Assembly: GCF_000012485.1 (NCBI RefSeq)
Contig: NC_007512.1
Coordinates: forward strand, 683,001 to 747,000
Direction: 5' to 3'
Length of the DNA: 64,000 bases
DNA from: Pelodictyon luteolum DSM 273
Lineage (GTDB): Bacteria > Bacteroidota > Chlorobiia > Chlorobiales > Chlorobiaceae
This document shows positions 44,800 through 55,056 of the stretch, in pieces. The notes beneath the pieces were generated by a model. The model was not told the origin of the DNA and searched no databases. It saw nothing but the letters and a program-made list of their open reading frames with translations. A program made the position numbers and the translations under genes. Each line of letters starts with the position of its first letter. The first letter of the stretch is position 1.

Positions 44800-45429
44800 C
44801 TATCTGCCTGTTTCGGTGTTGAAGCCGAACTTTTTTGCATATCCCTCAAGCTGCTCCCGAAGAAGCTTGCGGCCCCGGTAGAGTCTGGAGCGGACGGTTC
44901 CGATGGGGCTTTCGACCATATTTGCAATCTCTTCATAGGTGAAGCCTTCGATGTCGCAGAGCTGGATTACTTCCCTGAACTCTTCGGGAAGGGACTGCAG
45001 CGCCGTATAGACTTCTTCATGCAACAGGGCGTGGAAATAGTCGGTTTCCGTTTCGCTAGAATCCCTGCGGGTATCTTTGATTGTATGGTAAAAATCCTTG
45101 ATCAGGTCGTAATCAACCTTGCCCGGCTCTCTCGAGTTTTTCCTGAAGCGGTTGATATAGTTGTTTTTAAGGATTTTAAACAGCCATGCCTTGCAGTTTG
45201 TTCCCCGCTCGAAGGAACTGAAGAATTTATAAGCTTTCAGGTAGGTTTCCTGAACAAGGTCATTGGCGTCATCGGGGTTCATCGTGAGGTGCAGCGCGTA
45301 ATTGTAGAGCGCATTGAGATGAACGACGGCTTCTGTCTGGAATTCGGACTGTTTCTTCTGTTCTTCTGCTGTCAGTATGGTTTTTTTCTGTTCGGGGGAG
45401 CTTTGTCTGGTCGGCTCTGTTCTGGTCAT
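44800..45429 (-). CDS. ECF-family RNA polymerase sigma factor (RpoE-like)
   Basis: 209 residues. Region 2 holds '[20 protein letters not shown]' and '[17 protein letters not shown]' (-10 recognition), region 4 '[20 protein letters not shown]' and '[20 protein letters not shown]' (-35 recognition). An N-terminal extension of about 30 Lys/Glu/Gln-rich residues is longer than in many ECFs; a later start could be used. With the downstream zinc anti-sigma factor it should form a stress-response switch, possibly to oxidative stress. Confidence 0.93.
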   Translation of the reverse strand: MTRTEPTRQSSPEQKKTILTAEEQKKQSEFQTEAVVHLNALYNYALHLTMNPDDANDLVQETYLKAYKFFSSFERGTNCKAWLFKILKNNYINRFRKNSREPGKVDYDLIKDFYHTIKDTRRDSSETETDYFHALLHEEVYTALQSLPEEFREVIQLCDIEGFTYEEIANMVESPIGTVRSRLYRGRKLLREQLEGYAKKFGFNTETGR

Positions 45430-45568
45430 GTGCTTGTAGGCTTCCTGGTTCAGAAATCGTTTCAGATGCTATGCAGTTCGCTCTTCATGAGTAAATTACA
45501 TAAAATTAAATGATTTATTTTTAAGCGCGTGCATCCCTCACCAACCTTTCCCACTAAATCCGCCATCC

Positions 45569-47092
45569 ATGAGCCTGTCTGATGCAACTGCAGATGTTCT
45601 TGTCATCGGTGCCGGCATCGGCGGCCTGACCGCAGCAGCCCTGCTTCAGGAACGGGGATTCCGGGTCGTCGTTCTTGAAAAGAGCCGACATCCCGGCGGC
45701 AGCTGCTCATCGTTCCGGCGTGAGGGGTATACGTTCGATGCCGGGGCTTCGGTCTTCTACGGTTTCGCCGAAAACGGCCGCAGCGGAACCCTCAACCTCC
45801 ATACCCGGGTGTTCCGCCGCCTCGGTGTTCTGGTCCCCTCGGTTCCCGACCCGGTCCAGATACACTACCACCTGCCCGGAGGGCTTGACCTTCGGGCGCA
45901 TTTCGACCGGGCGAGGTTTCTCGGAGAGCTTTCCGCCGCCTTCCCGCATGAGGCCGCGGGCATCAAGCGCTTTTATCGTGAGCTCGAAGCGGTCTACGAT
46001 ATCCTCAGTTCCCTGCCGGCAGGTTCGCTTGAAGACCCCCGTCATCTGCTTTCGGTCGGTGCTGCATACCCGGCCAAAACCCTCGCACTGGCCTTGAAGA
46101 CCTTCCGCTCGATGGGCCGGACGGCCAGGCGTCATATCAGCGACCCCGACCTTCTCCGCTTCATCGACATCGAGGCATACTCATGGGCACTGCAGGACGC
46201 CATCGGGACGCCGCTCGTCAACGCCGGCATCTGCCTCGCCGACCGCCACCACGGGGGCATCAACTATCCCCTCGGCGGCTCGGGAGCGATTCCCCGCGGA
46301 CTTGTCGAGGGGCTGGAGAAGTTTGGCGGAGTGGTCCGTTACGGGGCCGGGGTGGAGCGGATCCTGGTCGAGGGCGGTGCAGCCGTCGGTGTGCGCCTTG
46401 AGGGTGGTGAAGAACTGCGGGCACGCGCGGTTGTCAGCAATGCCACCATCTGGGACACCTTCAACCGCCTTGTCGACGACAGCCGCTTCAGGATCCCTGA
46501 AGAGCGGTTCCTTCGGGCCCCGAGCTGGTTCCAGCTCTATCTCGGCGTTGAGGCCGGGGTTGTGCCCGAAGGCATGCATGTCCATCACGTGCAGATCGAT
46601 GCATGGGAGGGGTACGATCAGCCCGGGGGAACGCTCTACTGCTCGGTGCCTTCGCTCCTCGACCCCTCGCTGGCTCCTCCGGCCCACCATGTCGTGCATG
46701 CATTCGTCACGGACGAGGCGGAGCGGTGGGAAGGCCTGGAGCGGGGAAGCGAAGCGTACACCCGGAGGAAGCAGTCCATGGAGGCGGAGCTTATGGGCCG
46801 TCTTGAGGGCCTCATGCCGGGGATCGGTAGCGGCGTGAAGCTGCGGGTATCGGCCTCGCCGCTGACGCATGAGCGCTGGCTGAACCGGTACAAGGGGTCC
46901 TACGGGCCGCTTCTGAAGCCGGGTCAGAACATCCTTCTGAAGCCGCAGAACCGTACTGCTTTGAAGAATCTGTTCGCCGTCGGCGACAGCACCTTCCCCG
47001 GGCAGGGCGTTATTGCCGTGACCTATTCGGGAGTCTCATGCGCCTCGCTCGTCTCCTCGCACTTCGGCAGGCCCCTCGTAGCGCTGGAGTAA
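45569..47092 (+). CDS. crtH: Carotenoid (prolycopene) isomerase CrtH
   Basis: 507 residues, FAD-dependent amine-oxidase/phytoene desaturase superfamily. Dinucleotide-binding motif 'VLVIGAGIGGLTAAALL', 'PGGSCSSFRREGYTFDAGAS', 'HGGINYPLGGSGAIPRGLV', and the C-terminal 'LFAVGDSTFPGQGVIAVTYS' are typical of CrtISO-type proteins. In green sulfur bacteria the plant-like CrtP-CrtQ-CrtH route makes lycopene, and the C. tepidum crtH gene lies, as I recall, in the same dnaK-hsp20-sigma neighbourhood. It acts at the membrane. Confidence 0.88.
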   Translation: MSLSDATADVLVIGAGIGGLTAAALLQERGFRVVVLEKSRHPGGSCSSFRREGYTFDAGASVFYGFAENGRSGTLNLHTRVFRRLGVLVPSVPDPVQIHYHLPGGLDLRAHFDRARFLGELSAAFPHEAAGIKRFYRELEAVYDILSSLPAGSLEDPRHLLSVGAAYPAKTLALALKTFRSMGRTARRHISDPDLLRFIDIEAYSWALQDAIGTPLVNAGICLADRHHGGINYPLGGSGAIPRGLVEGLEKFGGVVRYGAGVERILVEGGAAVGVRLEGGEELRARAVVSNATIWDTFNRLVDDSRFRIPEERFLRAPSWFQLYLGVEAGVVPEGMHVHHVQIDAWEGYDQPGGTLYCSVPSLLDPSLAPPAHHVVHAFVTDEAERWEGLERGSEAYTRRKQSMEAELMGRLEGLMPGIGSGVKLRVSASPLTHERWLNRYKGSYGPLLKPGQNILLKPQNRTALKNLFAVGDSTFPGQGVIAVTYSGVSCASLVSSHFGRPLVALE

Positions 47093-47108
47093 CGGGTCCG
47101 GCAGGCTT

Positions 47109-48344
47109 TCAGGGCATGGCTCTGCCGGAGGATGCCAGCAGCATGTCGATCTCGCGGTAGGGGAACAGGGTAAGCTCGCTGAGGATTTTCCGGGTGATGT
47201 AGCCCTTGTAGACATAGGTGCCTTTGCGGAGACTGTGACTCTTCCAGAGGATGTCGGAGATGGTTTCATGCTCCGTCATTTTCAGAAGGAAGGGGAGAAG
47301 CGTGTTGGTGAGGGCGAAGGATGCCGTTTTGGCGACGGCGGAGGGGATGTTCGGTACGCAGTAGTGGGTCACGCCGTGCTTGACGTAGATCGGATTGGTG
47401 TGAGAGGTGTGGCGGCTCGTGGCGAAGCACGCGCCCTGGTCGATTGAGACATCGACGATGACGGATCCGGGTTTCATGGTCTTGACCACCGCTTCGCTGA
47501 CGGGCGGTTTCTGCACTTTCTGTTTCGGGCTGAGGGCCCCGATCATGACATCCGACATTCTGGCAAGTTCTGCGATGTAATGGTCGTTTGCGATGGCTGT
47601 GACCAGGTGGCGGTTGAAGAACGCCTCAAACCTTCTCAGGCGGTTGATCTCCTTGTCGATGACCGTGACCTGGGCTCCAAGGCCGAGCGCGTCCTGCGCC
47701 GCGAAGAGCCCTACCGTGCCGGCCCCGATGATGGTGATGTGGGCCGGCGGCACTCCGGCGATGCCGCCGAGGAGGATTCCACTGCCGCCGTAGCCGGTCT
47801 CAAGGTACTTGGCTGCGGTCTGTATGGCCAGGGAACCGGCGATTTCCGAAAGGGTGCGCACGATCGGCAGCTCCCCGTCGCGGGTTTCGATGAACTCGAA
47901 CGCAATGGCGGTGATGTTCTTGTCGATGAGCGTCTTGAGGAGGTGTTCCGAGAGGGTTCCGAGGTGCAGGGCGGAGATGAGCATCTGGCCCGGCATGAAG
48001 AGCGGCAGTTCCTCGGGGCGGGGTGGTGCGACTTTCACGATGATGTTCGATTCCCCGTAAAGTTCTTCGGGGGTTTCGGCGATCTGTGCGCCGGCCTCGG
48101 CATAATCCTGATCCGTAAAGTTGCAGAATCGTCCGGCGCCCGCCTCCACCATGACCCTGATGCCGTTTTCGCAGAGGATCTGTGCTCCGGCGGGTGAGAT
48201 GGCCACCCGCCTTTCGTCCTGGGTCCGTTCCTTGGGGATGCCCATGACGATGTTCATCGTCTTTTCCGGCTTCAGCAGCCAGCGTTCAAGGGTTTTGGCT
48301 CCGAGTTCGTACTCAATGCTCTCCAGGTCTGAGGAATAGCCCAT
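47109..48344 (-). CDS. ald: Alanine dehydrogenase (PNT family)
   Basis: 411 residues. N-terminal domain '[20 protein letters not shown]', substrate and hinge region '[11 protein letters not shown]', NAD-binding fold '[19 protein letters not shown]', and '[19 protein letters not shown]' with the C-terminal '[19 protein letters not shown]'. Oxidative deamination of alanine, or the reverse for ammonium assimilation. About 30 extra N-terminal residues and about 40 at the C-terminus exceed the 370-residue classical enzyme, a form seen in Bacteroidetes/Chlorobi; it may not be strictly alanine specific. ATG at 48255 (MNIVMG) would give a shorter version. Confidence 0.88.
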   Translation of the reverse strand: MGYSSDLESIEYELGAKTLERWLLKPEKTMNIVMGIPKERTQDERRVAISPAGAQILCENGIRVMVEAGAGRFCNFTDQDYAEAGAQIAETPEELYGESNIIVKVAPPRPEELPLFMPGQMLISALHLGTLSEHLLKTLIDKNITAIAFEFIETRDGELPIVRTLSEIAGSLAIQTAAKYLETGYGGSGILLGGIAGVPPAHITIIGAGTVGLFAAQDALGLGAQVTVIDKEINRLRRFEAFFNRHLVTAIANDHYIAELARMSDVMIGALSPKQKVQKPPVSEAVVKTMKPGSVIVDVSIDQGACFATSRHTSHTNPIYVKHGVTHYCVPNIPSAVAKTASFALTNTLLPFLLKMTEHETISDILWKSHSLRKGTYVYKGYITRKILSELTLFPYREIDMLLASSGRAMP

Positions 48345-48370
48345 CGGGGTTCGGGGATGGCGGGCGCCTT

Positions 48371-49051
48371 TCAGCGCCCGGAGATTGTGACGGTATGCAC
48401 CGAAGCTGTTTTTTCCGGCTCATGGCGCCGGCAGGTGGAGCCCGGCAGGTGCACTGCTCCGCCCGAAACACTGCAGACGGCGTCGGAGGCCATGGTGTAC
48501 ATGCCACTGGCACCGCCCGTGATGAGGGAAAGCGGAAGCTGCATGAAGGCGAAGGTCTCCAGAAAACTTGCCGAGACAAAGAGGGACGCGTGGCCGAGCC
48601 CCGCCCCGATTTTACGCAGCGACTCGCCCGGATTGAGCTCGCCGTTCCTGATGCGCAGGGCTGCGCTTCCCGCACAGTCCGGCAGTTTGTTCAGGACGTT
48701 GTAGCCGATGGTCTGTGCATAGGTGATGAAGCCCGGCACGTTGAGGCCGAGCACGATGCGGCGGAGCTTTTCGGCGCGGGTGAGCAACCGTATGGTGCCT
48801 TCTCCCGTAATGACAGTCTGGCATGCCAGCCTTCCGCCCTCTGCCAGCAGTTTCTCGGATATGCAGGCTTTTTCGACATTGCTCAAGGGCGAGAGGTGCT
48901 CCATTCCCTCCTGTACGTACACGAAGCAGCTCTGGCAGATGCCGTTTCCTCCGCAGATGTAGCCGATATGGCTTTTATTATGCTGGGCTACATGGAGCAG
49001 GAGGTCTCCCGTCTGTGCTTCACATGGTCTCTGGTTCACATGGATGATCAT
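48371..49051 (-). CDS. Chlorosome envelope protein with [2Fe-2S] ferredoxin domain (CsmI/J/X type)
   Basis: 226 residues. The first 95 form an adrenodoxin-like ferredoxin: 'YICGGNGICQSCFVYV' (C-x5-C-x2-C) and 'GGRLACQTVI' (fourth Cys). The remainder resembles the chlorosome envelope proteins CsmI, CsmJ and CsmX, with hydrophobic amphipathic stretches and 'LRKIGAGLGHASLFV'. These sit in the lipid monolayer and are thought to control the redox-dependent quenching of energy transfer under oxygen. The C-terminal 50 residues are low in recognisable features. A paralogue lies 150 bases upstream. Confidence 0.87.
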   Translation of the reverse strand: MIIHVNQRPCEAQTGDLLLHVAQHNKSHIGYICGGNGICQSCFVYVQEGMEHLSPLSNVEKACISEKLLAEGGRLACQTVITGEGTIRLLTRAEKLRRIVLGLNVPGFITYAQTIGYNVLNKLPDCAGSAALRIRNGELNPGESLRKIGAGLGHASLFVSASFLETFAFMQLPLSLITGGASGMYTMASDAVCSVSGGAVHLPGSTCRRHEPEKTASVHTVTISGR

Positions 49052-49201
49052 GATCGTCTCCGTTTGTCAGTATGGTTTCGTTTCGCTGTCCGTCGGGTTC
49101 ATCTCGGTTGCCGTCATGGTGGGGATCCATGAAAATATAATCAATTTCAAGACAGGCCCCACCGGCCCTTTTTTCCTTCAGGCCGGCGGTGCTCATACCG
49201 T

Positions 49202-49798
49202 TCAGGCTGCCCTGCGGACGCCGTTGGCTGTGGCGGATCCGCAACTGCATCCCTCCCCCGTTTGGCCCTGGCAGCAGTCGCTGGCGGGTTCTTCTCCGGC
49301 TTTCGAACCCAAGATCAGGGCCGAGGCAAGCTCAATTGCTCCTATGACGGCTCCTGCCATGTCCCGGAGGATACCAAGCGGATCGAGATGGCCCTCCAGG
49401 GTCCTCTCGAACTGCATGGCGATGGTTGCCGGAAACGCCACAAGGGCTTCCCATCCCATCTTTGCCGAGTAGGCCGGCAGCTGCAGCGGATCGGTTTCAG
49501 CCATCCGCTTTACCTCCTCCACGGCTGAGAGCACCCGGATGGTTCCGGGCTTTTCAATGGTTGCAAGGCACGCCATCCGGTTGCCTTCGGCAAGCAGCAG
49601 TTCAGAAAGCATCGCTTTTTCGGGTTCACCGGGAGGGGAGAGGAGTTCGGCGCCCTCAAGGACCTTCACATAGCAGGTCTGGCAGATGGCGTTTCCTCCG
49701 CAGAAGTAACCGATATGGGCATGGCCGCTTCGGGCCACGTCTATGAGGCGATCGCCCTGAGCCGCTTCATGTTGGCTGTCGTTTATGATGATTTTCAT
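49202..49798 (-). CDS. Second chlorosome envelope [2Fe-2S] protein (CsmI/J/X type)
   Basis: 198 residues, paralogous to the next gene downstream: 'YFCGGNAICQTCYVKVLEGA' and 'NRMACLATIEKPGTIRVLSA' supply all four cluster cysteines; the second half carries 'RDMAGAVIGAIELASALIL'. A Cys-rich C-terminal end ('DCCQGQTGEGCSCG') is unusual and could bind another metal or form disulfides (speculative). Tandem placement suggests both are made together for the chlorosome surface. Confidence 0.87.
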   Translation of the reverse strand: MKIIINDSQHEAAQGDRLIDVARSGHAHIGYFCGGNAICQTCYVKVLEGAELLSPPGEPEKAMLSELLLAEGNRMACLATIEKPGTIRVLSAVEEVKRMAETDPLQLPAYSAKMGWEALVAFPATIAMQFERTLEGHLDPLGILRDMAGAVIGAIELASALILGSKAGEEPASDCCQGQTGEGCSCGSATANGVRRAA

Positions 49799-49900
49799 TG
49801 GTATATGGTCTATTGTTCAATTGTTGATACAGTTGGATCCAATAGACACAGTAACCCTGAGGGCCGGCCAAAAAGTTGCCGCAAAAAACGGCGTACTCAA

Positions 49901-52900
49901 TCAGTTCTCTGTTGCGTTCTGTTCCCTGGAGGCGGTGTCGAGTTCCCTGATTAGCGCGGTGTATCGCCTCAACAGATCAGTCGGCGCAGTGTCGGCTCCC
50001 GGCGGGTGGTGCAGGACGAGTTTCATTTTCTTCTCGAAACTGAAGGCCGGGGCGTAAGGTTCGAGGCTCGGCTCCTGGACGGCGGTGAAGAGATGCTGCA
50101 GGAACTCCCTTCCCTGAACGGGACCGTCCTCTCTGGCGTCGGGGAGGATGAGCGTGGTGGTTTTCTGCTGCAGATCTATTTTTTCGAGACCGAGCGGTGA
50201 AGCCGTGATCTTGAGCTTTGCCAGGAGCATGAGGGTTTCGACCTCTTCGGGAAGGGGGCCGAACCGGTCCCGCAGTTCCGCACCGACAGCGTCGATGTCC
50301 CGGGCTGCGGCGGCACGGGAGATTTTTTCGTAGAACATGAACCGCTCGTGGGTTGCCGTAACGTAGTGTTCGGGAATGAGCGCGTCGAAAAAGAAGGACA
50401 TGTCGGTCGGCTTCTCCGGCAGGTCAGGCCGGGCTTCACCGGTGAAGAGGTGGCTGAAATCGCCCGATTTCAGTTCGGCAACGGTCTGTTCGAGCATTTT
50501 CTGGTAGAGATCGAAGCCGAGGTCGTGGATGTAGCCGGACTGTTCGGCACCAAGGAGGTTGCCGGCGCCTCGGATGTCGAGGTCGCGCAGCGCTATCGTG
50601 AACCCTGAACCGAGCTCGGTGAAGCTTTCGATGACGGCAAGCCGCTGTATGGCCTCCCGCTTGAGGGTATTGAGCGGCGGGGTGATCAGGTAGCAGTGGG
50701 CCTTGCGGTCGCTGCGGCCTACCCGTCCCCGGAGCTGGTAGAGGTCCGAGAGGCCGAACATGTCAGCCCGGTTGATGATGATGGTATTGGCGTTTGATAT
50801 GTCGATGCCCGAGCCGATGATGGTGGTCGAGATGAGCACGTCCACCTCGCCCTGCATCACATCCATCATGATCTTTTCGAGTTCGCGTGCCGGCATCTGC
50901 CCGTGCGCGAAGACAATCCGGGCGCGGGGCACCAGATCGTGGAGCAGCTGCTGCATCTCTCCGAGGCTGGCAACCCGGTTATGGAGGAAAAATACCTGAC
51001 CCTCTCGTGCGATTTCCCGCTCGATGGCCGATCGGATGAGATCGCCCTCGAAGTCGGTGACGACGGTTTCCACCGGCTGCCGGTTTTTTGGCGGGGTGGA
51101 GACGATGGAGAGGTCGCGGGCTCCGAGCATTGAGAACTGAAGGGTTCTGGGAATCGGGGTTGCCGACATGGTGAGGGTGTCGACGCCGGGGAACTGTTCG
51201 CGCAGCTTTTCCTTGACCTCCACGCCGAAATGCTGCTCCTCGTCGATGACGAGCAGTCCAAGGTCCCGGAAACTGACGTCTTTTGAAACGAGGCGGTGGG
51301 TACCGATGACGATGTCTACCTTGCCTTCCTTGATGCGGCGGATGGTCTCCTGCTGCTCCGCACGGGGGACGAACCGGCTCAGGATTGCAATGGTGATGGG
51401 GAAGTTCAGAAAACGCCGGGTGAATGTTTCCAGATGCTGGTGCGCGAGAATGGTCGTCGGCGTCAGGATGGCCACCTGCTTTTTGGCTTCGACGGCCTTG
51501 AATGCCGCCCGCATGGCGATCTCGGTCTTGCCGAACCCGGCGTCGCCGCAGATGAGGCGGTCCATGGGGTGCGTCGCCTGCATGTCCTTTTTCACCTCTT
51601 CGATGGCCTTCAGCTGGTCGGGGGTCTCCTCGAAGATGAAGGAAGACTCGAATTCGCGCATGAAGATGGAGTCGGGACCGAATGCGAATCCGGCCTGCAT
51701 TTTCCTCTGGGCATAGAGCTTGATGAGGTTGATGGCGATGTCGCGGATCTTCGAGCGGACCTTCTCTTTCCTGGCCGCCCATTTCGGGCTGCCGAGCTTG
51801 GAGAGGACCGGTCTGGATCCTTCGGATGCGGCGTATTTGGAGAGAAGGTTGATGTTCTGGACATTGACGAAGAGCTGGTCGCCCCCTTCATATTCAACCA
51901 GCACGCACTCCTGCTCCGAATTCCCCGCGGTGATGGTTTCCAGGGAACGGAAGATTCCGACCCCGTAGTCCTCATGCACGACATGGTCTCCGACCTTGAG
52001 CTTCTGGAGGTCTTTGAGGGAGATTCCCTTGATTTTTCGTTTTCTGCGCGCCCTGCGCGAGTGGAGCTTGCCGAAGATGTCTGCTTCGGTAAAGAGGTCG
52101 ATGCCTGCAAAGCGGAACCCGCTGTGCAGGTTTACCGGCACCCAGGCGATTTCCTCAAGTACGCCCTCACCGGCTTCGGCAGCTTCCTCGGTGAGGAAGT
52201 CGGCGAGCTCGCGAACTTCCCGCTCGCTGGATGCGGCAAACACTGTCCGTCGCCTGGCTTCGTCCCGTCGGCTGAGCATGGTGGCCAGCATGCGGAAGTT
52301 GGCGTTGATCCTTGTCTGTTCGACTGACTGGAAGTCGATGGACCCATCTCTGGCGGGCCCGATCTCGATCTGCAGGAACTGCCCGAGTGCCGCCTCGAGC
52401 TCCCGGTCGTCCTCCTCAGCCCGGATTTCCGGGGTGCTGTCGATTATGACGAGCGTGGAGGGTGGGAGGTAGTCGAGCATCGTCGCCGCCGCTTCCGGAC
52501 CTTCCCCTGTTAAGTCTGCGGAGAGTTCGGCCGCATCGAGCGTTCTGCCGGAAAGCTGGCTGTTGATGTCGAAGCTTCGGAGCGAGGTGACGGTGTCACC
52601 GAAAAATTCAATCCGGACCGGTTCGCCCGTTCCGTATGGGAATATGTCGACAATGGAGCCGCGTACGGAATACTCGCCCTCATCCTCGACGAACTCGCGG
52701 TGCACGAAGCGGTTGTTTTCCAGAAACGTTTTCAGTGTCTCATAGCCGGCCTCCCGGTCCTTTTCGATGCGGAGTATCCGGCCGGAGGCTTCCTCAGGGC
52801 GGCAGAGCGACGTCTGAAGATCGCTGGCCGAAGCGAGGATGATCGGCCGGCCGCTTCCCCTGAGCGCCCTGATGGCTGCAGGAAGCCCGTCTGCAGTGCT

Positions 52901-53230
52901 GCAGGCCTTTTTGCCGGAGGTGAGGGCAGGAAGGTCGTGGTCGTAGACGTCGAAGGCCTGCGCTCCTGCAATCACGAGAACAGGACCTTCCCATACGTCG
53001 TGCAGCGCTGCGGCAAGCAGCGGCCCGAGCGAGCCCTGCATGCCGGAGATGCGGACCGGTTCATTGATGCCGGAGGGTGCCTTGAGGGCGTCGAACAGCC
53101 TGATGAATGGCTCGGAACGGCGGACGGCCTCGGTAAGGAATCCGGTTTTTTTCCTGACCAGGAGGGTGCTTGTGGGGGCTTGGCCCGTAATTGTTTTCAT
53201 ATGATGCGTACAAACCATATTTTCATCCAT
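49901..53230 (-). CDS. mfd: Transcription-repair coupling factor Mfd
   Basis: About 1109 residues. UvrB-homology modules at the N-terminus bind UvrA; the CarD-like RNA-polymerase-interaction domain begins near residue 410 ('[17 protein letters not shown]'); the SF2 translocase follows with Walker A '[16 protein letters not shown]' (about 562), '[16 protein letters not shown]', '[14 protein letters not shown]' and '[17 protein letters not shown]'; the C-terminal TRCF domain ends the protein. It removes stalled RNA polymerase at lesions and recruits UvrA. The start is uncertain: ATG 53230 or ATG 53200; neither has a clear RBS. Confidence 0.97.
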   Translation of the reverse strand: MDENMVCTHHMKTITGQAPTSTLLVRKKTGFLTEAVRRSEPFIRLFDALKAPSGINEPVRISGMQGSLGPLLAAALHDVWEGPVLVIAGAQAFDVYDHDLPALTSGKKACSTADGLPAAIRALRGSGRPIILASASDLQTSLCRPEEASGRILRIEKDREAGYETLKTFLENNRFVHREFVEDEGEYSVRGSIVDIFPYGTGEPVRIEFFGDTVTSLRSFDINSQLSGRTLDAAELSADLTGEGPEAAATMLDYLPPSTLVIIDSTPEIRAEEDDRELEAALGQFLQIEIGPARDGSIDFQSVEQTRINANFRMLATMLSRRDEARRRTVFAASSEREVRELADFLTEEAAEAGEGVLEEIAWVPVNLHSGFRFAGIDLFTEADIFGKLHSRRARRKRKIKGISLKDLQKLKVGDHVVHEDYGVGIFRSLETITAGNSEQECVLVEYEGGDQLFVNVQNINLLSKYAASEGSRPVLSKLGSPKWAARKEKVRSKIRDIAINLIKLYAQRKMQAGFAFGPDSIFMREFESSFIFEETPDQLKAIEEVKKDMQATHPMDRLICGDAGFGKTEIAMRAAFKAVEAKKQVAILTPTTILAHQHLETFTRRFLNFPITIAILSRFVPRAEQQETIRRIKEGKVDIVIGTHRLVSKDVSFRDLGLLVIDEEQHFGVEVKEKLREQFPGVDTLTMSATPIPRTLQFSMLGARDLSIVSTPPKNRQPVETVVTDFEGDLIRSAIEREIAREGQVFFLHNRVASLGEMQQLLHDLVPRARIVFAHGQMPARELEKIMMDVMQGEVDVLISTTIIGSGIDISNANTIIINRADMFGLSDLYQLRGRVGRSDRKAHCYLITPPLNTLKREAIQRLAVIESFTELGSGFTIALRDLDIRGAGNLLGAEQSGYIHDLGFDLYQKMLEQTVAELKSGDFSHLFTGEARPDLPEKPTDMSFFFDALIPEHYVTATHERFMFYEKISRAAAARDIDAVGAELRDRFGPLPEEVETLMLLAKLKITASPLGLEKIDLQQKTTTLILPDAREDGPVQGREFLQHLFTAVQEPSLEPYAPAFSFEKKMKLVLHHPPGADTAPTDLLRRYTALIRELDTASREQNATEN

Positions 53231-53291
53231 GATCCGCACCGGGCAGGGCGAAGGTGGTGCGTAACCGGCTGGGCAGGAAAGACTCCTATAT

Positions 53292-54257
53292 ATGGAAAAA
53301 ATTCTGGAACTGAAAAACCTCAGGACCTACTACTCGACCGATGCCGGTACGGCAAAGGCTGTAGACGGGGTAGGGTTTTCCATTGCTCCCAACCGGACGC
53401 TCGGCGTGGTAGGTGAGTCGGGAAGCGGCAAGTCGGTGACCGCGCTTTCCATCATGCGCCTTATTCCAACCCCTCCGGGGTATTTCGCCGGAGGTGAGAT
53501 CTTCTGGAAGGGCCGCGATCTCCTGCAGCTGCAGGAAGAGGAGATGCGGCGTGTCCGCGGCAACGAGATTGCCATGATCTTCCAGGAGCCCATGAGCTCC
53601 CTCAATCCCGTCTTTACCTGCGGCCGGCAGATTATGGAGCAGATCCTCATCCACCAGCCCTTCAGCCAGACCGAGGCCAAAGATCGTACCATAGAACTGT
53701 TGCGCCTTGTCGGCATTGCTGATCCCGCCCGACGTTTTTCGGCCTGGCCGCATGAGCTGTCCGGCGGGATGCGACAGCGCGTGATGATTGCCATGGCGCT
53801 TTCCTGCAGCCCGTCGCTCCTGATTGCCGATGAACCCACAACGGCGCTCGACGTCACCGTGCAGGCGCAGATTCTCGATCTCATCGCCCGGCTTCAGGCT
53901 GATACGGGAATGAGCGTGTTGCTCATTACCCACGATTTCGGTGTCGTTGCCGAACTCTGCGAAGAGGTGCTGGTGATGTATGCCTCAAGAGTAGTGGAAA
54001 AAGGGTCTGTGAGGGATATTTTCGCCAACCCTCTCCATCCCTACACCAGAGGGCTCCTGAAATCCATTCCGCGGATCGGTTCGAAGGCAGAGCGGCTGCA
54101 TGTGATCGAGGGCAGCGTGCCCTCCGCAATCCATATCCCTCCCGGCTGCCGGTTCGCTCCGCGCTGCCCCATGGCCGATGGTCGCTGCTTTAACGAGCAG
54201 CCGGAACTTGTCTCTTATGAACCCGGCCACGAGGCTGCGTGCTGGAAGGCCGGATGA
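53292..54257 (+). CDS. Oligopeptide/dipeptide ABC transporter ATPase (OppD/DppD type)
   Basis: 321 residues. Walker A '[15 protein letters not shown]', Q-loop '[15 protein letters not shown]', signature '[15 protein letters not shown]', Walker B '[20 protein letters not shown]', H-loop '[20 protein letters not shown]', and the C-terminal oligo_HPY extension with Cys residues ('[16 protein letters not shown]') that binds an Fe-S cluster in some homologues. No permease or binding-protein gene is adjacent, so partners must be encoded elsewhere. Confidence 0.93.
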   Translation: MEKILELKNLRTYYSTDAGTAKAVDGVGFSIAPNRTLGVVGESGSGKSVTALSIMRLIPTPPGYFAGGEIFWKGRDLLQLQEEEMRRVRGNEIAMIFQEPMSSLNPVFTCGRQIMEQILIHQPFSQTEAKDRTIELLRLVGIADPARRFSAWPHELSGGMRQRVMIAMALSCSPSLLIADEPTTALDVTVQAQILDLIARLQADTGMSVLLITHDFGVVAELCEEVLVMYASRVVEKGSVRDIFANPLHPYTRGLLKSIPRIGSKAERLHVIEGSVPSAIHIPPGCRFAPRCPMADGRCFNEQPELVSYEPGHEAACWKAG

Positions 54258-54345
54258 CGTTTTCTGGTTCACCGGTGCCGCATGTCGGGATAAACCGCGT
54301 ATTATGCGTACATTGCAAAAAAAACGTAACCACCCCCCCGTTCCC

Positions 54346-55056
54346 ATGTCTGATCCATTGATTCTTGTTGTCGAGGACGATCGCAACCTTGCCAAGCTGG
54401 TCGGCTACAACCTTGAAAAGGCCGGCTATAAATGCCAGTTTTCAGAAAACGGCGAAGATGCGTTCGAGCAGCTCTCGATGCGGAGTTTCGAGCTCATCCT
54501 GCTTGACATCATGCTGCCGGGCATCGACGGGTTCGATGTATGCCGCAAGATCCGCCAGCACCAGATCTACAAGGATATCCCCATCATCATGCTGACGGCC
54601 AAGGGCGAAGAGATCGACAAGATCCTCGGCTTCGAGCTGGGAATAGACGATTACGTGGTCAAGCCGTTCAGCCCGAGGGAGCTGACGCTGCGCATCAGGG
54701 CTGTTTTGAAACGCGACCGCCGGCAGGGCGGCGTATTCCGCGATGCGCTTCGCTCGGGGGGCCTTGATGTCGACATTTCCCGCCATGCCGTTACCCTCGA
54801 TGGCCGCGAGCTGGTGCTCACCCTGATGGAATTCAAGCTCCTCGTCGCGCTCCTGAAAAGAAAAGGGCAGGCGCAGTCGCGCGAAATGCTGCTCAGCGAC
54901 GTCTGGGACGTCGATCGCACCATCAATACCCGAACGATAGATACCCATGTCACCCGGCTCCGTGAAAAGCTCGGCACCGTGGGGGCGAAAATCAAGACGG
55001 TCAGGGGTCTTGGCTACAAGTTCGAAGAAGACGGGGACGGGGCTGATGCAGGCTAG
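54346..55056 (+). CDS. phoB: OmpR/PhoB-family response regulator
   Basis: 236 residues from ATG 54346. Receiver domain with the acidic pair 'VVEDD', phospho-acceptor Asp in 'LILLDIMLPGIDGF' and 'KPFSPREL'; then the winged-helix DNA-binding domain ('LVLTLMEFKLLVALLKRKG', 'TRTIDTHVTRLREKLG', 'KTVRGLGYKFEED'). It overlaps the partner kinase gene by 11 bases. PhoB is the most likely identity given the PhoR-like partner, although no pst or phoU gene is in the window. A C7 run lies 9 bases ahead of the start. Confidence 0.88.
   Translation: MSDPLILVVEDDRNLAKLVGYNLEKAGYKCQFSENGEDAFEQLSMRSFELILLDIMLPGIDGFDVCRKIRQHQIYKDIPIIMLTAKGEEIDKILGFELGIDDYVVKPFSPRELTLRIRAVLKRDRRQGGVFRDALRSGGLDVDISRHAVTLDGRELVLTLMEFKLLVALLKRKGQAQSREMLLSDVWDVDRTINTRTIDTHVTRLREKLGTVGAKIKTVRGLGYKFEEDGDGADAG

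Noticed and set aside
54331-54345. Phase-variable C7 run ahead of phoB
   Set aside because: It lies outside the coding frame and ahead of the start; seven C is short in this G+C-rich genome and the effect would be minor.
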